From Cheiracanthium punctorium (lineage: Eukaryota; Arthropoda; Arachnida; Araneae; Cheiracanthiidae): 64,000 nucleotides of DNA. A model generated the notes under the pieces. It had not been told where the DNA came from. It did no database searches and saw only the letters and a program-made list of their open reading frames with translations. The position numbers and the translations under genes are program-made. This document shows, piece by piece, positions 1-11,122 of the stretch. Numbering within the stretch: position 1 is the stretch's first letter; each line of letters opens with the position of its first letter. The DNA lies in contig JAWZYV010014446.1 in assembly GCA_038373885.1 (NCBI GenBank), positions 1-64,000 of the forward strand, written 5' to 3'.

Positions 1-501
1 CCTCATATTTCACTGCGTGGGAAAAGTAATGAAATTTTAACATGGTAATTATGTTCATTAACTTTAAACAACTGCCATGTTTGTACTTGTTCAACTATTT
101 TTGCGTGTTACGTTAGTTAAGTTTCGGGGTCTTTTATAACGTGGAATGTAGTTAATGATTAAATTTTTAGAAAGCATGAATATGTATCTTTATTTATTCA
201 TGAAAAAGATTAGCGCAGTAATATTTTTAATTAATTATGAGCTCGTGCTCGTGTAGTTTAGCTGAAATAATCTTTAAAAGGAAATTGTTTGGAAAGCTAA
301 TAAAAGGAGATATCTGATGTCCTATTGAACTTCTTGGCGTACAACTTACGAGTACAATCAAATCCGCTTGATGGAAAATCGGTTAAACGAATACCTCACA
401 GTTAACCCCTTAACGGTCGTATTATTTTCAATAAAACGGTCCTGAATGCGATTATTTTTTATTTATTTCAGAAAATTGCATAAAAATATAAGAGCACGTA
501 C
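1..501. other. AT-rich DNA, nothing recognised
   Basis: I see no coding frame, RNA gene or clear repeat here. It is the left flank of the hAT element that starts at 510; the last bases plus 502-509 form that element's target duplication. Confidence 0.5.
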
Positions 502-1222
502 AATATATGTAGACCGCGGATTATATGCAATCGCATATTTGCATATGCAATTGCATATTTCGGGTGTTTTTGAGGATTTTGCATAAAATGACGCATTTTC
601 TCTGTTGGAAGCATATTTCAATCTCTTTAGCTTTGAATTTGTAACATTTTTACCTTCCTTTCAGTATTTTTTTTCTTTAACTCTCTAAGTCCCACGCTTT
701 GAAAAATTTATATAACCTCAGGTTCGCAGCAAAATAGCATATACGTTCTCAATTTTTTTTCGTGTGTATTTGCAACAATTTAAATTAAGTCAGCCTATAT
801 ATTAAAAGTTCAGAAATGGCTAGAATGAAATCAAGCATGCCAACCCTGATGAAGACGTGGATTTCGGATTATGGACAAGACCTAACTCCATAAAAGATGT
901 AGTTAATGCTTTGGACATGGTCGATTATTCTTCTTTTTTCATTTGAAAGAAATGCTTAGCGATATGTCCATCCGAAAAGGTCTATCGATAATCGAAACAC
1001 ATTTTCCCATTCCTAACATCAGACATCACAAAAATAGAATATCAAAATCTGCTTCTTAGTGATGTAATGAATCCAGTTGTAACAGTGCAGGAATGCGTTG
1101 GTAAGATTCCAGAGTCATTAGGAGAAAAAAATCAGCGAGAAACTTGATTTTATTTTAAGTAAAAATTCAGGATTTTTGACAGTGAATAAAATAAATAATT
1201 TTATTAATGGTGAGGGGAGTGA

Positions 1223-1399
1223 ATGACCGGAAAAGTAGAACCATCCAAATCGAAATATTATAAGAACTGTCCAGTGACATTCGTTGATGTTGAAAGAGCA
1301 TTTTCAGCATACAAAATGATTTTAGATGATAAAAGACAAAGCCTTACTATTGAAAATTTAGAAAAACACTTAGCTGTGTATTGCAACAAAAATTACTGA
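1223..1399 (+). pseudogene. hAT transposase C-terminal (dimerisation) fragment, 58 codons
   Basis: The frame from ATG 1223 to TGA 1397-1399 contains VDVERAFSAYKMILDDKRQS followed by LTIENLEKHLAVYCN. This matches the general form of the hAT C-terminal dimerisation region (a VDVERxFSxYK motif, then a RQSLT..NLE block). The DDE catalytic core upstream is absent or broken by stops, so the fragment cannot transpose on its own. The call follows from the motif plus its place inside an element with hAT-type ends. Confidence 0.85.
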
Positions 1400-1565
1400 A
1401 AGCAGTTTTAATTCATATTTCATATCACTAAGATTGTGAATAAAAATTTCTCATTCTATCTTTCATGATGTTTTGAAGTTTCAAAGAGAAAAAAAAATGT
1501 GTCACAATTGCAAAGTAATAGAAAATACTTTTACAAGTAAATACGTTTTTATTTTCTGTTAATAT

Positions 1566-1750
1566 GTGAATATTTTTAGATTTTTAGTGCATATTTTTAG
1601 ATTTTTAATGCATATTTTTAGATTTTCAATGCATATTTTTAGATTTTCAATGCATATTTTTAGATTTTTAATGCATATTTTTAGATTTTTAATGCATATT
1701 TTTAGATTTTTAATGCATATTTTTAGATTTTTTGATGCATATTTGCATGC
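1566..1750 (+). repeat. 21-bp tandem repeat inside the hAT element
   Basis: About nine copies of a 21-bp unit (gcatatttttagatttttaat with a/t and c variants) run head to tail close to the right TIR. The period is divisible by three, so both strands stay open and give spurious 67-codon frames with a 7-residue period. The last units grade into the gcatatttgcatgcatatt motif also seen next to the left TIR (530-560), so the array probably grew from subterminal transposon sequence. Confidence 0.9.
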
Positions 1751-1905
1751 ATATTTTGTCACTTTTTAAGTGCATATAATCCGCGGTCTAAATATATGTA
1801 TTCATTTTAAGATTTTGGACATATTTTTAGCACGATAGAAAAAGAAAAAAGTTAAATTTCTTGGAGGAGCCAACATTCAGGGTTATTGTGACAATGTGTG
1901 TTTTG

Positions 1906-2012
1906 TAGAAAGTAAGGAATCATTAAAAGTATCTTTTAAACACTCAAGGAGAATTTTATTAAACTTACTTCGTGAAATAAGTAAATATTTTTTTAAATTT
2001 TCTTCGAACATA
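1906..2012 (+). repeat. Dispersed repeat A, copy 1
   Basis: The stretch ending attaaacttacttcgtgaaataagtaaat, through the phrase cataagtaaaaaa, recurs at about 10158-10262 with the same order and modest divergence. No termini could be fixed. It is directly followed by repeat B copy 1. Confidence 0.55.
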
Positions 2013-2330
2013 AGTAAAAAATCTGGAGTGACTCCACTCGGCTTTCCGAACACATACGATTAAGATCATTACCAAACATTTAAATCAATTTTAATCGATG
2101 AATACTTCAAACATATATACCCAAGTGAAACTCAATCAAATGCGAATTTTCACGAATTTCTCCCCATATACCATAATGTAAAAGAAATCTTTGTCGTAGC
2201 CCAGTAGAAAAACTATTAGTTCTACACACACCAAAATCAATACCGATCTTGAGACAGTGGTTTATAACATACATACCCAATTGGAGCTCAATCGAATGCC
2301 CCTCTTCTAAATTAGGATTTCAAAATTAAT
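2013..2330 (+). repeat. Dispersed repeat B, copy 1
   Basis: It begins near tctggagtgactccactcg and runs through gagctcaatcgaatgcc. It is clearly homologous to 14243-14745, sharing the phrases tttaatcgatgaat, cgtagccc and acacaccaaaatcaataccg. It holds roughly 1.5 copies of an internal unit of about 170 bp. The class is unknown; it may be the 3' part of a LINE or a non-autonomous DNA element. Confidence 0.65.
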
Positions 2331-2605
2331 ATTTTAATCAAAAGAAATTTTTGAGCTGCCGATCGTAATTTTATGCGAAAAGTAAAATTTGAATAGCGTA
2401 AATACGGATATATTGAAGCAGGTCCTTGAAAAATCGCAACATCATAACTTTTTTACTCTTGCTCTACGCGTCTAATAAATTCTCTTTTGTGCAACGCGGC
2501 TAATCGATCAATTTTTATTAATCGCATGACTAAAAATGTTTATAACTTCACGTGATTTCTTAAAAAGAAAAAGCGTTTCAATACTGTACATTTACCGAGC
2601 AAATA

Positions 2606-3061
2606 CAGTCGAACTTGGTTATAATGAGCGCAAAGGGACCGCGATATTTGCTCTCTTTAACCCTTTAACGCACAGTGTTCCCGCTCTGGGAACACCCAAA
2701 TCTGGCGTTTTGACTGTTGCCAGTCACGAAGAATCGATTGGATTTCTATAAAAATAGTGGCGGGTGACAGAGCTCCACGAGAATCCTTTACTTTTTAGGG
2801 GATAAAAGGGCAGCCGCTGCCATCGCTCGGCTTAACGACCAGCAAGAGGGCGGACGATCGAAACGTTCATCGCGTGCCACAGATCTAGAGACCCTTTTTT
2901 TTTTTACGACAGCTGTGCCGCACAGCCAGCTGTCGTCAAAAAAGGGTCTCAAAGGGTCCGGGGTTAAAGGTGAGTTACGTTCCCACAGACTTAACCTAGC
3001 ACTAACCCAATATTTTCCGATTTCCACGTTATATCCGGGCTCGTTATAAACGAATTCGACT
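2606..3061 (+). mobile_element. pogo/Tigger-like MITE, interrupted by a TTAA MITE
   Basis: The left end after TA (2604-2605) reads CAGTCGAACTTGGTTATAA. The right end is an imperfect complement (ctcgttataaacgaattcga...), followed by TA at 3062-3063. The TA target and the CAGTCGAA..TTATAA end type fit Tc1/mariner-pogo MITEs. The middle (2657-2967) is a later TTAA-MITE insertion. No transposase coding is present. Confidence 0.7.
2657..2967 (+). mobile_element. TTAA palindromic MITE, copy 1 (truncated)
   Basis: TTAA at 2657-2660 is followed by CCCTTTAACGCACAGTG, the left end of the family. The copy holds one arm of the large hairpin and the palindromic centre (cagctgtgccgcacagccagctg), then ends at a ragged gggTTAA (2964-2967), so the second arm is lost. 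It sits inside the pogo-like element 2606-3061. Fuller copies of the family are at 13308, 17475 and 29052. Confidence 0.85.
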
Positions 3062-3063
3062 TA

Positions 3064-3789
3064 TTTAACCTCGTCAAACTGCTCCATACGAAAAGCAGTT
3101 CATATTCACAAATTAACTTCCGAAGTTTTTAAAACCCGGATTAATAACATAAATATACGTACACTCCAGAACACACTTCTAAACCTCTCTAGAAAATTCT
3201 AAAACTTTTGGCGGGAAAACAAATTGCTTCCCGCTAGGATCCAATGCACATACACACACACACAGCCACTTTCCGAGGGGGGGGGGGTCTCGATCGATCG
3301 ATCCAAAGAGAAAAATAGACCCTTTAACCGTTATCGAAGAAGGTTCTGGATGTTTATTTAATGAACACAATAACTTTCCCCGTGATGAATAGCGGAGATT
3401 AAATAAATTTTCGGCTTTTGGGACTCTATCCTGAAGAGGGAAGAGTGAGAAAATTCCGACCGTATAAATCATCAATTTCTTTCTCCAGCACGCCCCCCCC
3501 CCTCCCTCTCTGAACCTCTTGCTTAATTCGGTGAAGCTAATTCTCCCTCATAATTACCTATCATCCCTTAAAGCCCCAGAACTGAAACTTTCGGCGAAGA
3601 AAATATGTAACGCTACACTCTTTTATAAGAATTAGCGTTTCCGTCCATGCTGGGGTACATGATCGCAACGTGAAGCTGAATATAATACTTGATACTTTCA
3701 ACGAACGGTGCTCTGAAATCTCCTTACTGTGGCTTGATACAAATGAGATGAAAAAATTTTTTTTTTTTTATAACTGCAGTCATTCCCGC
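3064..3789. other. Intergenic, low-complexity tracts only
   Basis: It contains a (ca)n tract near 3250, a G9 run near 3280, a gatcgatcgatcg stretch near 3290, and a C10 run near 3491. I see no supported gene. Confidence 0.5.
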
Positions 3790-3994
3790 TTAACCTTTTG
3801 AGGCGCAACCCTTTCCCAGTGCTGAAAAAAGGGGCAGCCGTTGCCATCGCTCGACTTAACGACCCGCAAGAGGGCAGACGATCGAAACGTTCACCGCGTG
3901 CCACAGATCTAGAGACCCCTTTTTTGACGACAGCTGGCTGTGCGGCACAGCCAGCTGTCGTCTTAAAAGGGGTCTCTAGATCTTAAAGGGTTAA
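3790..3994 (-). mobile_element. TTAA palindromic MITE, copy 2 (short)
   Basis: It is flanked by TTAA at 3790-3793 and 3991-3994. The left end is the GAGGCGCAACCC end, so it is reversed relative to copy 1. It keeps one full hairpin arm, the perfect centre around ggctgtgcggcacagcc and only the start of the other arm. The long single-copy segment of full-length members is missing. Confidence 0.85.
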
Positions 3995-5573
3995 AACTTA
4001 AAATCGGTGAAATTAGATTACTTTTTTATAATATTCACGCTAATGTAAAAATAAACATAGCTATATGAATTAGGGTGCATGCATCCAATGTAAAAGCCCC
4101 GTGAAATCGAAGCCAAAAGTTGAACTGAAATGTATCATTGGAAATTCACGTCTTTTTCAAGGTTTTGAACTTTCCAACAAGAAGAATCTTTGATATCGGT
4201 TTGTCTGTTTGTCCTCTAACTATGCCTACTCCTCTAACTAACCTTTATTCATCTATGAGTTTCTTTTTGCTTATGTATTATTATTTTATATTTGAATATT
4301 TTGTCTGTTTCATTATTTCATTTATAACATTCTATCCCATTCTGGTAATCTTTTTCAACCCTTCCCCTCCTTGTATTATCGTCTCTCTGGTTTTCTTATT
4401 TTTTTTTCGCTTCTCCCCAATGATAACTATCCCCCCCCCCTTTTTATGTTCAGTTCTATCCTTCCTGACAGGATGGATAGAGGAGCTAATGAATGGCAAC
4501 TGAAGAAAGGCACATCTTTTGTAACCAACCGAAACGATTGTATTGCTGTACATTTTTACTTTGAAAGGTGAGTCATTTTACGATGTTTCTAATTAAATTT
4601 ATCGTTGGAACACCATTTTTTGTGTGAATGTTGTTATACATTTTTTGGTTATGTGATCGAGGTTTATGTGAGCGCAGTTCTATGTGAAAAGTGTAAACGA
4701 TGGTTCTACTATACTCGGGGCACACCTTACCTGATAACAGAGGAGAAGGCTAGAGGAGCCTTTTCACTACTTTCCGAATGTATCACTCCGACACTCGTTT
4801 CCCTTTCCAATTATTTGACTGTCGATATCACAAAGCAACCCAATCGCAAGGCGAATCTGCATTTCTGATTCCCGCCAGCACGAAAGAGGTCTATCATTGG
4901 TCAAGCGTCTGCGAAGGCGTTACATCTGATTTCTGACTTAATTTCGTAATCCTTTTAATTATTGAATTCAAATAAGATAAATATGCAATTATTTTATAAC
5001 ATACACTTTATTTTAGCACTTAATAGTTGATAAATGTCTTAGTTCTGTAAAAAGCAGGGCAAACGGAAAGAACTATTTGAAAGCGGCGGAATAACACGGT
5101 CTGCAGCATTCCCTCCATTATCAGGATAGCTGTGCCCCGAGTATATATCGTCTCAGGACTACATCCGTTTTCTTGGTGATCTTTCGGAGATTCTTTGACG
5201 AAGTTCTTTTGGATGTAAAAAATTTTACATCCCCGCACAGTAGAACATTCTTCACCTCAGGATCTTTGAGATGTAGAAAGCAAAGTAGTTATATATCCGT
5301 AACCACTTGCCTATGTTTCAAAGACGCAGGCATGAAGATTCTTCTGTGTCTTAACTGTGCAGTGTGGAGGGGGATACTATAGGATACTACCTTCAGGAAC
5401 GGCCTACCTATTTGGTTTAAAGCCTGTTTTAGTTCCTGAAGTGTCCTACTGTCCTGCTGAACACTAGCCCCAGGCTCAGGTCCAGCAAGCAGCGGTTTTC
5501 CTTATTTTTATTTATTTAATTTTTTTTTATAGTACAATATTTGGATTTTAATTGGTAAAATACATCAGTGTTA
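3995..5573. other. Intergenic with an inverted repeat pair
   Basis: It is mostly AT-rich with no convincing gene. The open frames at 4138-4503 (121 codons) and 4605-4868 (87 codons) have low-complexity or unrecognisable products. The phrase atactcggggcacac near 4705-4770 reappears in reverse complement at about 5092-5150 with partial similarity on both sides, so 4690-5150 may be a foldback element. A further short inverted phrase (ttcaggaac / gttcctgaa) lies at 5390-5440. Confidence 0.45.
4690..5150. repeat. Possible foldback element (inverted repeat about 60-80 bp)
   Basis: The arms near 4705-4770 and 5092-5150 are complementary around actcggggcaca and cctgataa, with weaker complementarity further in. 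No target-site duplication was found, so the limits are approximate. Confidence 0.4.
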
Positions 5574-7847
5574 TCTTATAAATAAAAATGAAATTCTGTT
5601 TGTTTGTTTGTGGATTTGATTCGTATACAAATCCACAAAAATGGACCTATCGGCCTGAAATTTAGCACAGATATGTAAAATAATACAGAATAAATCGTAG
5701 TCCACTTTAAAACTTTGAAAGTCCACCCGTTCCCGGAATTTAAGAGATTTTTTATGCTCTTCACGCAAAAATCTTTTCGTAATTGTAACCCCTGTAGTGA
5801 AAAAAGTGTGAAATAAGGATCATGGTTGCCATGTGTGACGATTTTGCCGAATAAAATGTTTTAAATTCTCAAAGTAAAAATAAAAGAATAATAATGATTT
5901 TTTTGTTAGTTTATATTCGTAAGGTTTTTTTTTTTTAAATTATAATATCGTGTGCATGGGAAATCAGAGCAGAAATGTAATGCTTTACACGCAAAACAAT
6001 AAGAATTGAAGATTTCCGATAATAGGTAAATTATTTTAGTTTGGCGAAAAAATAAAATGGCTCAAATGCCGATTTTGTGAAAGTGAGTTCTAGCGGTTTG
6101 CACAGATTTCGGCTTGACGCAATTTATTGAGAGCTTAAGGAAACAGATTTTTGAAAACAAGTGCAAAGGTTTTATTAGAATACAGCGTTGAATTTTAATG
6201 ATCCGTGAAAAAATAATGCAGTTATTAAGGGATTTCAAGCAATCTATCTCCAGAATTCTCGCCAAATGAGTACATTGATTTAAGTTGGGGGAATTCCGCC
6301 AAATTTCAGAAAATTGAAATCTTCTCATTTAGTACATCGGAGTAATGATGAATAAAACACGTTATAGTTGATAATTTTAAAAAAATTCGGCTGTATTAAG
6401 GGATTCAACTTTTCAAATAAAGGATGCTTTACTTTTTCGCGGTCGAACCATTTCCCATATATTATTGCTGCTAAGTCAATGCTTCGAATGATTTCCTGAA
6501 AAAACGCTTGCAAAATGGCGTATGTTGGCACTTCGGCGAGGCTTAGATATGAAACTGGATTTTATTTGAGACTGGTATATGTAATGACACTAGTTATAGA
6601 TAAAAATGAATGTTGGTATGAGTGTATGAGGTTGAAAAACTCCAGCACCGTTGAGCACCGTTGCACCATGAAATTTGGTTCACCTAAGTCTTATCATGGA
6701 GAAGCTTTTTATGCTATCCGTTTTCCTCTAACTTGCCACAAGGTGGCGCAGCAGAACGTCGAATTCTATTCCGTTTAGCCGTTTGCTATGCGAATATCGT
6801 CCAACCGATTTCGATGAAATTTGGTACACGCGAATATTAGAACACGGAGAATATTTTTCACTATCCATTTTGCTGTAACTTGCCGCTAAATGGCGCTGAA
6901 AAGCATCAACTTCTATACCGTTCGACCGGTCGGCATAAAATTTTTTATACTTACACATTTGAGCACGGAGAATATATTCTAATTGCGTTCCTTTTGATGT
7001 TACTCACCACTAGATGACACTGCAATGCATTATTATTTTAACTCGCCACTAGATGACGCTGCAGCAGGCCAAATTCTTGACCATTCAAACGGTCGCTATG
7101 AAAATCAGTATACATAGCTATTTGAACAATGAGAATATTTTGGCGTTATCCATTTTGCTATAACTCGCCACTTGACGGCGCTGTAGCAAATCATTACTTT
7201 AATTAACTACTAGATGGCCCTGCAGTGTATCACTTCTTGACTGTGCAAATGATCGTTATGAAAATTGGTATACATAGATAGTTGAACACGGTCGCTATGA
7301 AAATCAGTATACATAGCTATTTGAACAATGAGAATATTTTGGCGTTATCCATTTTGCTATAACTCGCCACTTGACGGCGCTGTAGCAAATCATTACTTTA
7401 TTGAACCACTGGATGGCCCTGCAGTGCATCACTTCTTGACTGTGCAAATGATCGCTATGAAAATAGGTATACATAGATATTTGAACATGGGGAAGAGTTT
7501 GGCGCTATCCATTTTCCTATAACTTGCCACTAGATGTCGCGTCAACACATGAACTTCAGGACTGTCCAGCCGATAGTCATGAAAATTCGTATACATCGAT
7601 ATCTGAATGCGAAAAATATTTTCGCCATATCCGTTTTGCTAAAACTCGCCACTAGATTGCGCTACGCCGCATGGCCTTCTGCACCGTACAAACGATTGCC
7701 TTGCAATTCGGTATGCATGATTATTGGACACAATATAACGCGATATCCACTTTGCTATATCTGTTTATTACAATCAATAGTAATCACCACAAATCGTAAT
7801 ATCAAAAAGTCTATTCATTCCCGTGCGAAGAACGGGTACTTCAGCTA
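5574..7847 (+). mobile_element. Non-autonomous Helitron (2274 bp)
   Basis: It starts with TC (tcttataaataaaaatg) after an A. It ends with a hairpin, cccgt..acggg, then CTAG (7844-7847) followed by T. This matches Helitron rules: 5' TC, a 3' hairpin plus CTRR, insertion between A and T, and no TSD. Its first 700 bp are homologous to the three Helitrons at 55866-64000, sharing the phrases ttgtaacccctgtagt, tgggaaatcagagcag and caatttattgagagc. It encodes no Rep/helicase. The 3' half is a degenerate tandem array (6780-7700). Confidence 0.82.
6780..7700 (+). repeat. Tandem repeats inside the Helitron
   Basis: Units around cgccactagatgacgctgcag and atgaaaatcagtatacatag repeat at roughly 100-120 bp with many changes. 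A block of about 110 bp starting ggtcgctatgaaaatcag at 7091 recurs almost unchanged at 7290, giving a local 199-bp period and indicating a recent duplication. Open frames here (for example 7328-7522) are by-products of the repeat. Confidence 0.8.
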
Positions 7848-9059
7848 GTAAATATCTAAAAGTAAACAAAATGGGCTTGAGAGTGATAAACTTTTAAAGT
7901 AATTTTGAAAATTTTAAACATTCATGGTGTGGTCAAACAACATGGTGTGGAGGGGGGGGGAATGTATCCATTTGGGAAATTTTTAGATACAAAAAAAGCT
8001 TCCTCAAAAATCTCCGAAGATCACTAGAAAACGGATATAGCCGTCAGACTGTATTGTGGAGGCATCGTTTAGTTCAATTAGCATAGCACGGACTTATCGA
8101 ACTGCCTGTGATGCAGTTCATCACATGTTTATAATTGCTATTAATTTTCCTTTTTCTATTCTAAATTGAATACTCTTTGCCAATTTTTAAAAGCCCCATC
8201 TCTTTCCGTAACGCTGTTTTAAGTCGGCTGCAATTACGTCGGCGTTAACTTTAGCAATATATTTAGCCGGCGTCTGGCGGGCCGTGCTTCCCTCTTTTTT
8301 CATCCCATTCCCACGGGGTTTCAATAATATTTCCTAGGTTACAAGTTCTCCTTACCTATATTCCCCCTTTGGCGACCCACATTTAAATTTCGGTAAGCTT
8401 GCATTAACGATTAACGATATTTTCATTTTTTTTTTTTTTTTTAATCTGGCGATTTATTTGGCGTCCGTCCTTTCTAGCTTTCAGTTCTATCGCCACGTTG
8501 GCTTTCAGTGTTCTCACACATTTTTTCAGACAATTTACGCTTTTATCTCGTCCTTAAAGGTTCTCTTTTGTCTTCTCTATGCTACCAGCCACAGTAAAAT
8601 AATCATTTATGTTGCAGTAAAACTATATTCGAAGAATGTACAGATTTGTTTTTCATTTTAAAATGCGACGCTAGAGTTTTTGCTTATGTAATGCTCATAT
8701 ACGATTCACATAAGTTCTACAAAAGCTTTATCTTCACCGCCCAACTGCACCATACTGCCCTCCTAAGAAAATAAGAGAAAAATGGCAACACAACCTGATC
8801 TTGCAGCAAACAAACGTTCCTACCTTTGTACAGCCTAAGTCATTGCTGAACTTTCTACCTGCCACCATTTTAAAACAAGCTGCAGAACAGAAGTGCGTTC
8901 GAATTCAAATAATGAACTCGAAGATGTAAATAAAGGCTAATTATTTCATCAAGATGTCCCTCTATATATATATATCTGTCTCCATTCCCCACTACCTATC
9001 TTTCACTTCTACAGGATTTTCTAAGAATTAAGGCTTCTCCTTTAAAAAAAAAAGTATAT
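7848..9059. other. Intergenic, nothing supported
   Basis: AT-rich DNA with a G9 run near 7955, a T18 tract near 8430 and a short (ta)n tract near 8965. I see no recognisable gene or element. Confidence 0.5.
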
Positions 9060-9143
9060 CGTAAATAAAGCTCTACGTACTTTGATGGCGTTTAATTAGG
9101 TACTTCTGAAATTTAAATATACCAATTAAATTTTAAAGCAGTG
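9060..9143 (+). repeat. Dispersed repeat C, copy 1
   Basis: About 84 bp (gtaaataaagctctacgtac through attttaaagcagtg) are present in reverse complement at 15063-15146 with essentially one difference. The flanks do not match. Near identity implies a recent transposition or duplication. Confidence 0.8.
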
Positions 9144-10157
9144 CAGCACGTGGACTAAGTAAAGGGGAGGGGAAGGCAAAACGTCTTATTTAGTTTTGGA
9201 ATGAATAACTAATTAACTCTGCTTCATATATATGTGTGTGTGTTTTTTTTTTTGTTTTGTTCCTTCCTTCCCCTAATTCTTACGCTTTCCAGAATTACAT
9301 TTTTGTTACTGTGGGGATCCTTTTAGATTATTCTGGAAGAAGAATGAATGATAACGTTAAACATCAAAGTGGGGGGAGGGTAAGGTTTTGGGGAAGGGGG
9401 GGGGTTTCATTTCAGTCGGATTTTTGGAAACTGATTCGATGGAATTTACAGGGAGGGGGGAATGAGTAGGGATGTGTAGGACAGAGGGCAAGGGGGGGGG
9501 GGTGGACTTTTGAAATTAATTTTAAAAGCATTAAGTTTCAAGGAAAATTTTAAACTTAGATTCTCGAGGAAGGAAGCCCTTGTTGTTTTGTTCGTTATTT
9601 TATACTTTTTAATTAGTGTTCTGAATCTCTTCTGGGGGCTATAAGCCGTTTTCGAGGAGGTCTCGGAATGAATTATAAATAAATCTCCTCTTGAAGAAAG
9701 AAAATGGTGCTAAATAACTGATACAGGTTGAACTCTTGTCCGCGCAAATTTTCAAAATGAATTGAAGGTATTCCCTGATAAATAACAGGCTCCTAAAGGC
9801 CTTTTCAGCTTGAAAATCATGCGCAACTTTTGAAGAGCTTTCTAAAAAAAAATTTAATTGCAGTAGACGCTCAGAAAAATCCAGAATGTCTCTTTAAAAG
9901 TTTTACTGTGAGCCGGCACATACAATGAACCTGTAGGAGTTACGTAACACTCAAGGGGGGGGGGAAATGCTAAACGTACGGAATTTCGCGATATTTCTAA
10001 AAATGGATAACTCTTCGGCCGGTTTTTGAAGGCAATTTTTGTGCTTGTGAATTTTTTCTGGAAGCTAAGTAACACATAACAGCTGTACTGTTAGTGTCAG
10101 TCCATAGTTTATTTGGTGAAGAAGCATTATTAATATTTTCGACTGCCTAACATTGTT
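9144..10157. other. Intergenic, G-rich runs
   Basis: A cluster of poly-G tracts (9370-9500 and 9954-9963) lies in purine-rich DNA. There is no supported gene. The open frame 9236-9469 is a product of this skew. Confidence 0.5.
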
Positions 10158-10262
10158 GGTTTGTGTCATGAAGCTGTTCAAAAGTACAGGATACTTTTAT
10201 TAAGCCTACTTCTTGAAATAAATAAATATTTGTAAATTTTTCTTTAAACATAAGCAAAAAAA
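10158..10262 (+). repeat. Dispersed repeat A, copy 2
   Basis: It shares cctacttcttgaaataaataaat and cataagcaaaaaa with 1906-2012. There is no coding content. Confidence 0.5.
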
Positions 10263-10969
10263 AGGTGAGCTAAGATTGCAGAATGCATATCATGGAGAAC
10301 GACAATTCTACGAGTGACGCATCCTGCACCCAACAACCAACCGTCCAACCAAGTGCGACACTATATACAGGTTGTTTTGCCTGGTTTTTGGTGTCAAAGT
10401 TCTTTCTCGAAATCCGCTCTAACGATTTTTTTAAAATTAATATATAATTTTAATGGATTCTGAAATCGGAGTAGGACACCGCCTGTTTATTTAGGAAAGA
10501 GTAATAACATGCAAACTGGAGTAGATAAATTCCTCAATGCGATGGTAAAGAAAGGGAAATTCCCCTCAAACAGAAAGAAAAAGAAAGCTAAATAAAAGAT
10601 TTGCGATGCGTTTTCGCAAAGACTGTATCTGTAATGCGTCACGTATTACAGATTACATGGGTGAAAAAACACCACCCCCCCTCTCTTCCAGTCTTTCGAT
10701 TGAAACTAGCATAATGACAGCAAGTAATTAGTTAGTGCTTATACATCACATATTGACAGACTATAATAAAATACAATTCTCAGAAGCGATATTTTAAAAA
10801 TGTGAAAAAAAATATGCAAAAACAATAAAATTTTCAAAACTTTGCTGCGCAAGGGTAAATATTGTTTGATTTCAAAAATTCTTTTTTTCTTTCGCCTTCT
10901 ATTTTACCAAGGACAACTTTTACGCACTATTAGATTTTCATTGGGGGAAAACTTTACTTTTTTCCCGCC
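10263..10969. other. Intergenic, nothing supported
   Basis: AT-rich DNA with a short C-run near 10673. No gene, RNA or clear repeat was recognised. Confidence 0.45.
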
Positions 10970-10977
10970 CACCCTAA

Positions 10978-11114
10978 TAGGGATGGACGCGAGACGACTT
11001 TTTGCGAGACGAGACAAACATTTTTAACATTATGATATAGGGATTTTTGCGAGACGAGACAAGCTTTTCGGCTGTTTTGCGAGACGCGAATTTTTCGTCT
11101 CGCGTCCATCCCTA
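10978..11114 (+). mobile_element. hAT-type MITE (137 bp) with perfect 8-bp TSD
   Basis: The ends TAGGGATGGACGCGAGACGA and its exact complement bound a short element made largely of gcgagacgagac repeats. The 8-bp duplication caccctaa is exact on both sides (10970-10977 and 11115-11122). It is too short to encode anything. The intact TSD and ends suggest a recent insertion. Confidence 0.93.
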
Positions 11115-11122
11115 CACCCTAA

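Larger units (their letters stand above)
510..1790 (+). mobile_element. Decayed hAT-superfamily DNA transposon (1281 bp)
   Basis: The ends are perfect 20-bp inverted repeats (510-529, tagaccgcggattatatgca, and its complement at 1771-1790). They are flanked by an exact 8-bp duplication, aatatatg, at 502-509 and 1791-1798. Eight-bp TSDs are typical of hAT transposons. Inside, a C-terminal transposase remnant (1223-1399) carries a hAT dimerisation-like motif, and a short frame at 816-893 starting MARMKSSMPT may be decayed N-terminal coding sequence. A 21-bp tandem array (1566-1750) fills the 3' part. The element is far too short and broken to code for an active transposase, so it would depend on a relative elsewhere. 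The perfect ends and TSD suggest the insertion is not very old. Confidence 0.92.

Noticed and set aside
4138..4503. 121-codon ORF
   Set aside because: It is a low-complexity, Phe/Leu/Ile-rich translation of a T-rich strand with no motif and no splice or promoter signs.
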